From: an uncultured Alphaproteobacteria bacterium
Lineage (GTDB): Bacteria > Pseudomonadota > Alphaproteobacteria > Puniceispirillales > Puniceispirillaceae
Length of the DNA: 11,913 bases
Direction: 5' to 3'
NCBI GenBank assembly: GCA_937924895.1
Contig: CALEYP010000121.1
Location: 1-11,913, forward strand
The position numbers were made by a program, and so were the translations under genes. Every line of letters starts with the position of its first letter. Within the stretch, counting starts at the first letter, position 1. The notes beneath the pieces were generated by a model. That model searched no databases and was not told the DNA's origin. It saw only the letters and a list, made by a program, of their open reading frames with translations. Below are positions 1-6,858 of the stretch, one piece after another.

Positions 1-61
1 GAGCAACATGCTGCAATGCCTCAAGGGCGAATGTCATATCTGATACCGGAGCTTTATACAT
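1..61 (-). CDS. acyl-CoA dehydrogenase-like protein, N-terminal fragment
   Basis: A minus-strand frame opens with ATG at 61-59 and stays open to the window edge, giving 20 residues that begin MYKAPVSDM and continue TFALEALQHVA. This resembles the short N-terminal extension (AcylCoA_DH_N type, commonly MYKAPxxDMxFxL) of a subgroup of bacterial acyl-CoA dehydrogenases, FAD enzymes that oxidise acyl-CoA thioesters in the cytoplasm. Upstream on the minus strand are AAGG (4 nt from the ATG) and AGAAGG (9 nt), either of which can serve as a ribosome binding site. The catalytic domains lie outside the window, so substrate and subfamily cannot be judged. The gene is divergent from the photolyase operon. 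Identity rests only on the N-terminal motif and the good start context. Confidence 0.55.
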   Translation of the reverse strand, partial: MYKAPVSDMTFALEALQHVA

Positions 62-84
62 ACAGCCTTACCTTCTCACGCGTC

Positions 85-113
85 ATTATATTGCGGCTAT
101 TATGCCGCCATTT
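85..113 (-). promoter_or_regulatory. possible promoter with palindromic operator for the minus-strand acyl-CoA dehydrogenase gene
   Basis: On the minus strand a perfect TATAAT (plus-strand ATTATA, 85-90) lies 23 nt upstream of the ATG at 61. No good -35 box is visible at 17-18 nt spacing. An inverted repeat GCGGC-N6-GCCGC (93-108) lies just upstream of the TATAAT, where a repressor dimer would block polymerase. Promoter and operator roles are inferred; only the -10 match and the palindrome are seen directly. Confidence 0.35.
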
Positions 114-233
114 CCTCCCCTTGATATAGCATTGCGATTACTGGTTGGGTAGCTCTTCCCCGTTGTTTTTGCATGATATGGTCGCTTGCCATTTTTCCGA
201 TACCATCTAGCTCTATGAGCAAGGGGATGTCTC

Positions 234-1733
234 ATGAATATCGTATGGCTAAAAAAAGATTTAAGAGATGAAGATCACGAACCATTATTTCGTGCGGCAC
301 AAGCAGGTCCCTTTGCCATTCTCTACATCATTGAACCGTCCTTATGGCAGAGCCCTGATGCCTCATCACGCCACTATGATTATTACCTTGCGGCATTAGC
401 TGATCTGAAAGACCGCCTTGCCCATCGTGGCCTGTCCCTGACTATCCGTGTTGGTGAAGCAATAGACATCCTTCGTGACTGGCATCATAAACAGCCAATT
501 ACAGGGCTTTATGCCCATCAGGAAACTGGAAATCTTGCAAGCTATGCCAGAGATAGAGAGGTTCAGAAATGGGCAAGCGCTCACTCTATTCCCATCCATG
601 AATATCGGCAATTTGGCGTTGAAAGAGGCCCCACAAGCAGAGCCGGATGGGCCAAGAGATGGCATCAGCTTATGACCTCCCCCCTCATCCCAACTGTAAG
701 TGAGGCACACTGTATAGACGCACCAAGTGATGAGCCCCCTTCGGCCACCTCTCTTGGTTTGATGCCGATGGATAATAGCCAGATACGACCTGCCGGCCGC
801 GGCGCAGGAACCTATCTACTGAAAAGCTTCCTAGAGGTGAGAGGTCGGACTTACCGATCTGATTTATCATCGCCTGTGACGTCTTATCAGTCCAGCTCCC
901 ACATCTCCTCTTATTTAGCATCAGGCGCGCTTTCAATGAAAGAGGTCTATCAGGCAAGCTTAGCGGCAAGTGAACAGAAAAAACAACTATCTGACAAGCA
1001 ATATGGCGGCTCGCTTCGGTCGTTCTCGTCTCGATTGCATTGGCATTGCCATTTTATTCAAAAATTAGAGGATGAGCCTCTGATTGAACGACGAAACTTT
1101 CATTCGGCCTATGATGGCTTGCGGGAATGCACCGCTGACCATGCGCATTTTAAGGCGTGGTGTGCTGGTATGACAGGCTATCCTTTTATCGATGCTTGTA
1201 TGAGGTCGCTTCAGGCCACAGGTTGGCTTAATTTTCGAATGCGTGCGATGTTAGTGAGTTTTGCCAGCTATCATCTCTGGCTAGATTGGCGGCTACCCTC
1301 ATTGCATCTAGCGCGTCTTTTTACAGATTTTGAGCCTGGCATTCACTATAGCCAATGTCAGATGCAATCAGGCACGACAGGTATTAATACCATCCGAATT
1401 TATAATCCGATTAAACAATCTCAAGACCAAGACCCAGATGGGATATTTATTCGTCAATGGTGCCCAGAACTCTCTGGCATTCCCGATCATTTGATCCATA
1501 CACCTTGGCTTTTGCCACATCGGCTTGGTGAATATCCCATGCCGCTCGTTGATGAGGTAACTGCACGGCGCCACGCCGCAGATATCATGCATGGTTTGCG
1601 AAAGCACAAGCCGCACGGCCGGCAAGCGCAAAAAATTGCAGAAAAACATGGCTCTCGGAAGTCTGGATTACCGCAAATGACGAATAAGAAAACGAAACAA
1701 AAACCATCTACACAATATGAGCTTCCCCTATGA
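234..1733 (+). CDS. divergent cryptochrome/photolyase-family FAD protein with disrupted Trp triad
   Basis: This 499-residue protein belongs to the cryptochrome/photolyase family: an N-terminal alpha/beta antenna domain (from NIVWLKKDLR) and a helical FAD-binding domain (about 220-440) with HISSYLASGALS, GMTGYPFIDACMR and a late RIYNPIKQ block. It departs from classical photolyases. By spacing to E. coli PhrB W306/W359/W382 (intervals 53 and 23), the relay positions here are C299, W352 and C375, so only the middle Trp remains. The Asn near flavin N5 corresponds to H371, and WQW...G is replaced by CQMQSG. It resembles a conserved family usually annotated as FAD-binding or deoxyribodipyrimidine photolyase protein; repair activity is uncertain. 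Residues 456-493 are rich in Lys/Arg and probably disordered, ending in QYELPL (494-499), like a sliding-clamp hexapeptide. The ATG has AAGGGGA (221-227) 6 nt upstream. The stop overlaps the next start as ATGA. Confidence 0.85.
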   Translation: MNIVWLKKDLRDEDHEPLFRAAQAGPFAILYIIEPSLWQSPDASSRHYDYYLAALADLKDRLAHRGLSLTIRVGEAIDILRDWHHKQPITGLYAHQETGNLASYARDREVQKWASAHSIPIHEYRQFGVERGPTSRAGWAKRWHQLMTSPLIPTVSEAHCIDAPSDEPPSATSLGLMPMDNSQIRPAGRGAGTYLLKSFLEVRGRTYRSDLSSPVTSYQSSSHISSYLASGALSMKEVYQASLAASEQKKQLSDKQYGGSLRSFSSRLHWHCHFIQKLEDEPLIERRNFHSAYDGLRECTADHAHFKAWCAGMTGYPFIDACMRSLQATGWLNFRMRAMLVSFASYHLWLDWRLPSLHLARLFTDFEPGIHYSQCQMQSGTTGINTIRIYNPIKQSQDQDPDGIFIRQWCPELSGIPDHLIHTPWLLPHRLGEYPMPLVDEVTARRHAADIMHGLRKHKPHGRQAQKIAEKHGSRKSGLPQMTNKKTKQKPSTQYELPL

Positions 1734-3154
1734 GTGCCCCATCTCTTTGTTGGTTCCGCCAAGACTTACGCCTCTCAGACAACCCTGCCCTGACCGCAGC
1801 CGCACAAGAGGGCACCGTGCTGCCTTTTTACATTCTCGAAGATGAAGATGCAGGCGATGCGGCTATGGGCGCGGCTAGCCGTGTCTGGTTGCATCACTCC
1901 CTTACCGCTTTAAATCAGGCACTGGATAACCAATTACGCCTTTTTGTGGGGAAAGCATCTGAGATCATCCCACAGCTCATTTCGGAGACAGGTGCAACAT
2001 CCCTACATTGGAACCGCTGCTATGAGCCATGGCGTATTTCACGAGACAGCCAGCTAAAAGAAGCGTTGCAAGCGCAAGGGCTCTCTGTCACCTCTCATAA
2101 GGCTACGTTATTGTGGGAGCCCTGGGAGCCATTAAAGGCTGATGGCACCCCTTATAAAGTTTTTACCCCCTTCTACAGGCGTGGTTGCCTTCAGGCACCG
2201 GCGCCATCACGACCTTTGCCCGTACCAGCTGGTTTATCGCTCCATCGCGGTGAGGTGAGCGGGGTAGCGTTAGAAGCGCTGTCTCTCCTACCGCAGACAA
2301 GCTGGGACAAAGATCTTATCAGTGGTTGGCAAATTGGCGAGGCTGGGGCCTATCACCGCCTTGAAACCTTTTTAGATGACGGGATCTCCAGCTATCAAGA
2401 CGGGCGCAACATACCGGCAAAACCATCTGTCTCTCGGCTATCACCCCATCTTCATTTTGGAGAAATTTCACCAGCCACCTGCTGGTATGCGGCCTTAGAT
2501 AGATATGGGTTTGAAGATAAGAATTGCGATGTCTTTCTATCTGAACTTGGGTGGCGCGAATTCTCGCATGCCTTACTCTACTATAATGGATCCTTAAAAA
2601 CAGCGCCGCTGAATCAAAAATTCAACGCCTTTCCGTGGCGGAGAGATGATGCGCAGCTGTTAGCGTGGCAAAGGGGTATGACAGGATACCCCATTGTTGA
2701 TGCTGGTATGAGAGAGCTGTATCAAACAGGCTATATGCATAACCGTGTGCGTATGATTGTTGGCTCATTCTTAGTTAAAAATTTGCGCCTGCCTTGGCAA
2801 GAGGGAGAGGCTTGGTTCTGGGATTGTCTCTTTGATGCTGACCATGCCAATAATGCCGCAAGTTGGCAGTGGATTGCAGGATGTGGCGCAGATGCGGCGC
2901 CCTATTTCCGCGTCTTTAATCCTATCACACAGGCAGAGAAATTTGACCCAGATGGCACCTATATCAAAACCTATTGCCCGGAATTGCGTGATTTGCCGGC
3001 CAAATATATTGGGGCCCCTTTCCTTGCACCGTCACTGATTTTACAAGGGGCTGGTATCACTTTGGGGCGCGACTATCCGCACCCTATTGTTGATGCCAAA
3101 CAATCACGACTTGATGCCTTGGCGGCTTTTGCCACCTTGAAAGAAAGTGCCTGA
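1730..3154 (+). CDS. phrB: deoxyribodipyrimidine photolyase (class I CPD photolyase)
   Basis: This 474-residue protein is a light-driven flavoenzyme that splits cyclobutane pyrimidine dimers using electron transfer from reduced FAD. The antenna domain begins LCWFRQDLRLSDNPAL. The FAD domain shows SRLSPHLHFGEIS (235-247), ELGWREF (272-278), MTGYPIVDAGMR and YMHNRVRM. All key positions of E. coli PhrB are present at matching spacing: the Trp triad W303, W356 and W379, and the flavin-proximal Asn N375 in HANNAASWQW, followed by DAAPYFRVFNP. Length matches class I enzymes (about 470). I cannot tell from sequence whether the antenna pigment is a folate or a deazaflavin. Its ATG shares an ATGA with the upstream stop, indicating translational coupling, and its stop lies 1 nt from the chosen start of the third family member. 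No feature suggests loss of function. Confidence 0.95.
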   Translation: MSAPSLCWFRQDLRLSDNPALTAAAQEGTVLPFYILEDEDAGDAAMGAASRVWLHHSLTALNQALDNQLRLFVGKASEIIPQLISETGATSLHWNRCYEPWRISRDSQLKEALQAQGLSVTSHKATLLWEPWEPLKADGTPYKVFTPFYRRGCLQAPAPSRPLPVPAGLSLHRGEVSGVALEALSLLPQTSWDKDLISGWQIGEAGAYHRLETFLDDGISSYQDGRNIPAKPSVSRLSPHLHFGEISPATCWYAALDRYGFEDKNCDVFLSELGWREFSHALLYYNGSLKTAPLNQKFNAFPWRRDDAQLLAWQRGMTGYPIVDAGMRELYQTGYMHNRVRMIVGSFLVKNLRLPWQEGEAWFWDCLFDADHANNAASWQWIAGCGADAAPYFRVFNPITQAEKFDPDGTYIKTYCPELRDLPAKYIGAPFLAPSLILQGAGITLGRDYPHPIVDAKQSRLDALAAFATLKESA

Positions 3155-3155
3155 T

Positions 3156-4685
3156 ATGGGGCGTCTTATATTGATAATGGGTGACCAGCTTTCATGGCAG
3201 GCGCCGCACGTGAAAGACGCTGTTCCAGGGCAAGATGTGATTGTGATGGGCGAAATTGCTGGCGAGGCCACTTTCCCGCGCCATCACAAACAGAAGATTG
3301 CCCTCATATTCTCTGCGATGCGTCATTTTCGTGATGCGTTGATCGCGCATGGATTCCGCGTTCTCTACCATCAATATGACGCACAATCTGCCATTCGCAG
3401 CTTTGATGATTTGCTACGGGATGCGCATGAACAAACAGGCCTGACAGACATTGTCATGACACAAGCCTCTGAATATCGAGTGGCACAATGGCAATCAGAC
3501 CTCAGAGAGAGCTGGACAGGTGACATCACCATTCATCAAGATAGCCGTTTCTTGGCCACTCATGATGATTTTGCCCTATGGGCCAAAGGAAAAAAACAAC
3601 TACGGATGGAATTTTTCTATCGAGAAATGCGCCGTAAATACAATATCTTACTGGATGGTTCTGAACCGATAGGTGGACAATGGAACTATGATGCTGACAA
3701 TCGCAAACCACCGAAATCCGGTCTTGTGATACCACCGCGCACTTCCTTTGCAGCAGATGAGATTACCACTCAGGTCCTCAGCCTTGTGAGGACCGAATTT
3801 GCCGATCATTTTGGTGACATTGATAGCTTTGAGCTTGCTGTGACACATGAACAGGCTGACCATGTCTTTTCCTCTTTTTTAAAAGAAAGACTCCCTAATT
3901 TTGGTCACTATCAAGATGCTATGATTCAAGGCGAGCCTTTTATGTATCATGCCCATATCGGTTTTTATTTGAATATTGGGCTGTTAGACCCGCTTACCAT
4001 CATCCAACGTGCCGAGGCGGCATATCATGCAGGAGAGGCTCCCTTAAACGCCGTAGAGGGCTTTATTCGGCAAATATTAGGATGGCGCGAATATATCCGT
4101 GGCATTTATTGGCATCACATGCCTGACTATGCTGAGGCCAATTTCCTAGACGCCACACGCCCCCTTCCCTCATTTTTCTGGACCGCAGATACAAAGATGA
4201 ATTGCCTGGCGCAATCTATCGACCAAACCAAGAAATTTGCCTATGCTCATCATATTCAGCGATTAATGGTAATTGGTAATTTTTCGCTTCTTGCCGGACT
4301 TCATCCACATGACGTCAATGAATGGTTCCATATTGTCTATGCGGATGCCTTTGAATGGGTGGAGATGCCCAATGTGACGGGCATGGTGCTATTCGCTGAT
4401 GGCGGCATTGTTGCGAGCAAACCCTATGCGGCAGGCGGTGCATATATTGATCGCATGTCTGATTATTGCAAGTCATGTAGCTATAAGGTGAAACAGAAAA
4501 ATGGCCCTGATGCTTGTCCTTTCAACTATCTCTATTGGGATTTTTTGTTGCGTCATGAAGAGACGTTACGCGGTAATCCCCGCCTAGGCATGATTTATCG
4601 CACAGCAGATAAGATGGATGATGAAAAACGCCAGCTTATTCAGGCAGATGCCGCCCGCTTTTTTGAAGAATTAGCCACCATATAA
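3156..4685 (+). CDS. FeS-BCP-type (6-4) photolyase / cryptochrome-like protein (Agrobacterium PhrB, CryB class)
   Basis: A member of the bacterial iron-sulfur cryptochrome/photolyase clade (DPRP family), whose characterised members repair (6-4) photoproducts using FAD, a 6,7-dimethyl-8-ribityllumazine antenna and a [4Fe-4S] cluster. From ATG 3156 it is 509 residues. Four Cys, C350, C438, C441 and C454, have spacings of 88, 3 and 13, matching from memory the cluster ligands of Agrobacterium PhrB. H365-H366 in AYAHHIQRLM includes the active-site His of that enzyme. Other family blocks are LILIMGDQLS at the N-terminus, FYREMRRK, GFIRQILGWREYIRGIYW, EWVEMPNV, FADGG and YCKSC...CPFN. A GTG at 3147 would add three residues and overlap phrB by 8 nt; I prefer the ATG because numbering and N-terminus then match the family. 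The ribosome binding site is weak (GAAAGAAAG, 3139-3147), so translation probably depends on coupling to phrB. Confidence 0.93.
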   Translation: MGRLILIMGDQLSWQAPHVKDAVPGQDVIVMGEIAGEATFPRHHKQKIALIFSAMRHFRDALIAHGFRVLYHQYDAQSAIRSFDDLLRDAHEQTGLTDIVMTQASEYRVAQWQSDLRESWTGDITIHQDSRFLATHDDFALWAKGKKQLRMEFFYREMRRKYNILLDGSEPIGGQWNYDADNRKPPKSGLVIPPRTSFAADEITTQVLSLVRTEFADHFGDIDSFELAVTHEQADHVFSSFLKERLPNFGHYQDAMIQGEPFMYHAHIGFYLNIGLLDPLTIIQRAEAAYHAGEAPLNAVEGFIRQILGWREYIRGIYWHHMPDYAEANFLDATRPLPSFFWTADTKMNCLAQSIDQTKKFAYAHHIQRLMVIGNFSLLAGLHPHDVNEWFHIVYADAFEWVEMPNVTGMVLFADGGIVASKPYAAGGAYIDRMSDYCKSCSYKVKQKNGPDACPFNYLYWDFLLRHEETLRGNPRLGMIYRTADKMDDEKRQLIQADAARFFEELATI

Positions 4686-4718
4686 AGCGGAATTTTGCTA
4701 GGCGTTCTCGCGCTTTAT
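4682..4718. repeat. inverted repeat spanning the stop codon of the photolyase operon
   Basis: Perfect 8-bp arms ATAAAGCG (4682-4689) and CGCTTTAT (4711-4718) flank a 21-nt loop. The left arm contains the TAA stop of the (6-4) photolyase gene. A further GAA/TTC pairing inside the loop is possible. The stem is AT-rich and no run of T follows, so it is not a convincing intrinsic terminator. It could be an operator, an RNA-stabilising hairpin or chance. Confidence 0.35.
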
Positions 4719-4754
4719 TGCTAGACCATCTAGGGAGCGCGTGGAGGCACATCA

Positions 4755-5648
4755 ATGACATTAAAAGCACATCCCTTATTTGGGCTTGGTTTAGCAGGAT
4801 TTGGCGCACTTACGCTCACACCAGATGCCCTTTTCATTCGCCTATCAGGTATGGGCGTGTGGGAAATGATGGTCTGGCGTGGTAGCCAATTAGCTTTGGT
4901 CATGTATGCGCTTGTACTCATCACGAGCTGGGATAAGAAAGCAGAGATCTTCAAAAAGACCTTTTCTTGGCGCGGGCTAGGCGTATCTCTGTGTCAATTC
5001 ACGTCAAATGTGGCCTTCATCGTCGGCATTGCCCAAACCTCTGTCTCTGTCATTTTATTTGCGCTTGCCACCTCTCCTATCTTTGGAGCCTATTTCTCAC
5101 GCCTCATTTTGCGAGAAAAAACGCATCTATCCACCTGGCTTGCAACCGCGGCCACATTGATTGGTATCGCTATCACGGTGGCAGATGCCAGCCATGCGAC
5201 CGCTGCGCCGGACGGTTCTGTGTTATTTGGTGCTATTTGCGGCTTGACCGCTTCTGCCGCAATTGGCTTGAACTTTGTCCTATTACGCAAACATGATGAC
5301 CTTCCTGTTGCTGCTATTGTTGGCACAGGTTCTTTATGGTCGGCCTTATTGGGCTTTGCTGTCATTGGGCCATCAACTTTGCTAGATGGCAATTGGCTCA
5401 TGATTTCAGTCTGCGGCCTGATTATCTTGCCGATTTCATTTTTCTGTCTGACCTCTGCTTCACGCTATACAGCAGCTGCAAATATTGGCCTTTTAATGCT
5501 ACTAGAGACGATTTTAGGGCCCATATGGGTATGGCTCGGCGTTGGCGAAGCGCCCACAACGCAAATGGTGTTTGGCGGTGCCATCGTCGTGATTACGCTC
5601 GCACTTTATGTCAGCTACAGCGCCGTGACAGCAAAACGCGCGACCTAA
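4755..5648 (+). CDS. EamA/DMT-superfamily permease
   Basis: This 297-residue integral membrane protein is made of hydrophobic helices throughout, about ten by eye, in two halves typical of EamA (drug/metabolite transporter) permeases. The first half carries the WRG turn (41-43) and SPIFGAYFSRLILREKT (107-123). The second carries LLETILGPIWVWLGVGE (249-265), matching the family pattern of a conserved Glu, then Pro, then a closing Gly-Glu. Members export or import small metabolites, but substrate cannot be read from sequence. The start is well supported by GGAGG (4743-4747) 7 nt upstream of the ATG. It lies 69 bp after the photolyase operon on the same strand, so it may be read through from it or have its own promoter. 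Its stop overlaps the stop of the convergent GST-like gene, leaving no room for a dedicated terminator. Confidence 0.88.
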   Translation: MTLKAHPLFGLGLAGFGALTLTPDALFIRLSGMGVWEMMVWRGSQLALVMYALVLITSWDKKAEIFKKTFSWRGLGVSLCQFTSNVAFIVGIAQTSVSVILFALATSPIFGAYFSRLILREKTHLSTWLATAATLIGIAITVADASHATAAPDGSVLFGAICGLTASAAIGLNFVLLRKHDDLPVAAIVGTGSLWSALLGFAVIGPSTLLDGNWLMISVCGLIILPISFFCLTSASRYTAAANIGLLMLLETILGPIWVWLGVGEAPTTQMVFGGAIVVITLALYVSYSAVTAKRAT

Positions 5649-6289
5649 AAGCTATAGTCATTACCGCTTTCTGCCCATGGTTTATATTTTTCCATGACAG
5701 ATAGGAAAAGCGGGCTGTCCAAAAAGCGATGCAGATGCGCCTGTAGATGAGGCCAATCTTGAGCATCAAACCAGCTTGCATCCGCAATGCGGAACTGACG
5801 AATAAATGGCAGGGTCGCAAAATCGAGAAGCCCCATCTTATCACCAGAGAGCGCCGCCTGATTTTGTAATCTGTCATTCCATTTTGATAAGAAAACAGCG
5901 CCCTTAGTCCGATGTTCTGTCTCATCAACATCATCATATCTTGTGGCATATTTATAACGATCTAGGTGATGTTTAAACTGATGATCGAGCGCCTCAAGCT
6001 CCTCTTCAACAAACCTTGTTTGGGTATGATAGATATCAAGCCAACCTTGCGGGTCATTTATCCCCAAAACGTGGAACATCACATCCAAAGACTCATCGAT
6101 GACGCGCCCGTCTGGCAAAACCAATACAGGAACTGTCCCTTTGGCTGAGGCGTCTAAAAAAGGCGCGGGTTTGTCACGTAATATAATCTCACGCAATGAA
6201 ACCGCAAAGCCACTGGCTTTAATGGCAAGACGCGCGCGCATCGCATAAGGACAGCGCCGAAAACTCCATAGAATGGCAGTATTGGTCAT
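5645..6289 (-). CDS. glutathione S-transferase / glutaredoxin-2-like protein
   Basis: This 214-residue cytosolic protein has an N-terminal thioredoxin-fold GST domain and an all-helical C-terminal domain. The N-terminus shows SFRRCPYAMRARLA, with a glutaredoxin-like CPY at 13-15 as the likely catalytic thiol. TVP (52-54) supplies the conserved cis-Pro, and DES (65-67) is the usual Glu-Ser that holds the glutathione gamma-glutamyl group. The C-terminal half (about 85-214) includes GLLDFATLPFIRQF, matching the GST N-capping/hydrophobic-staple region. A Cys rather than Ser/Tyr active site points to thiol-transferase or deglutathionylation chemistry, not classical conjugation (inference). Its ATG overlaps the stop of the upstream HugZ-like gene as ATGA, so the two are probably cotranscribed and coupled. 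The stop codons of this gene and the EamA permease overlap tail to tail. Confidence 0.85.
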   Translation of the reverse strand: MTNTAILWSFRRCPYAMRARLAIKASGFAVSLREIILRDKPAPFLDASAKGTVPVLVLPDGRVIDESLDVMFHVLGINDPQGWLDIYHTQTRFVEEELEALDHQFKHHLDRYKYATRYDDVDETEHRTKGAVFLSKWNDRLQNQAALSGDKMGLLDFATLPFIRQFRIADASWFDAQDWPHLQAHLHRFLDSPLFLSVMEKYKPWAESGNDYSF

Positions 6290-6786
6290 GATTTTGACAG
6301 ATGCTCCTGAATCTCAAAATGAGGGCCATCAATAGAAAAGGCTGAGGCAAATCCGGTAACGAGGACGCCCGATTGCGGCGTAATACGAAACATATGAAAA
6401 TCTGTAAAGTCTCTGATCAATCCCATCACAGGACCTGTTACCTCGGCAAGCTTGTCACAATAAGGCGCAAATGCGTCATCACCCCTCGCAATTTCTTCTA
6501 TATGAATATCAAACCGCATACGCACGCGGGCCCAGATATTCTGAGATTGGCTCTCATCAGCCACAAGCATAGCGCGCGCCTCATGGCCGGCCAACAACGC
6601 CCGCACTGCGGCAGATAAATGACTTGTATAGATAATGAAGTCCCCAGAATCGAGGCGGGCAAACGGTGAGATATGCAGGTCAGGGCCACCCCCATCTTCC
6701 TCTTTCAACATCACAGATAGGGTGAGCGTTCGCGCGGCGGCTAATAACGCCTCCTTGGCCTTTGCTGCTTTTTTTACGTCACTCAT
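6286..6786 (-). CDS. HugZ/PPOX-type FMN- or heme-binding split-barrel protein
   Basis: From ATG 6786 this is a 166-residue protein of the pyridoxamine-5'-phosphate-oxidase-like split beta-barrel family, closest in pattern to the HugZ/HutZ heme-utilisation branch. The order is an N-terminal helix (AAKAKEALLAAARTLTLSVML), HISPFARLDSGDFIIYTS, HLSAAVRALLAGHEARAMLVAD, a central barrel strand WARVRMRFDI, and the C-terminal block DFHMFRITPQSG followed by VLVTGFASAFSI, typical of HugZ-like proteins. Those act in heme degradation or storage; other barrel members are FMN oxidoreductases, so ligand and reaction are not settled. Upstream in-frame codons TTG 6804, ATG 6798 and ATG 6789 exist, but GAGGG lies 5 nt from ATG 6786, which I prefer. 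It is first in a two-gene operon with the GST-like gene and divergent from the FrnE-like gene. Confidence 0.75.
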   Translation of the reverse strand: MSDVKKAAKAKEALLAAARTLTLSVMLKEEDGGGPDLHISPFARLDSGDFIIYTSHLSAAVRALLAGHEARAMLVADESQSQNIWARVRMRFDIHIEEIARGDDAFAPYCDKLAEVTGPVMGLIRDFTDFHMFRITPQSGVLVTGFASAFSIDGPHFEIQEHLSKS

Positions 6787-6797
6787 CATAGCCCTCA

Positions 6798-6827
6798 TTG
6801 CCAATCATCAGTCTTATCTACTAAACT
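6798..6827 (+). promoter_or_regulatory. candidate sigma-70 promoter for the FrnE-like gene
   Basis: TTGCCA (6798-6803, five of six matches to TTGACA) and TAAACT (6822-6827, four of six to TATAAT) are separated by 18 bp and lie about 30 nt upstream of the FrnE-like ATG. The position is sensible, but the boxes overlap the 5' end region of the divergent HugZ-like gene and the -10 is weak. A TATAGT on the opposite strand (6830-6825) could be the divergent -10. Confidence 0.3.
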
Positions 6828-6858
6828 ATAGGAGGCCGGCAGATAAAGGAAAGAGCTG

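Noticed and set aside
62..233. LexA/SOS control of the photolyase operon
   Set aside because: No GTTC-N7-GTTC or its complement is present in the spacer.
3147..3155. GTG start for the (6-4) photolyase gene, adding three residues
   Set aside because: The ATG at 3156 gives the family N-terminus and Cys/His numbering identical to that recalled for Agrobacterium PhrB; the GTG has no better ribosome binding site. It remains possible.
4690..4740. Intrinsic terminator after the photolyase operon
   Set aside because: The only hairpin found is AT-rich with a 21-nt loop and no following T-run.
5336..5704. 122-codon plus-strand frame overlapping the EamA gene
   Set aside because: It is an out-of-frame shadow of a clear membrane permease, with unconvincing composition (many Cys/Trp/His/Arg) and no ribosome binding site that I could see.
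6787..6804. Upstream starts (TTG 6804, ATG 6798, ATG 6789) for the HugZ-like gene
   Set aside because: Only ATG 6786 has a purine-rich GAGGG at a normal distance (5 nt); the extra residues are not family-like.
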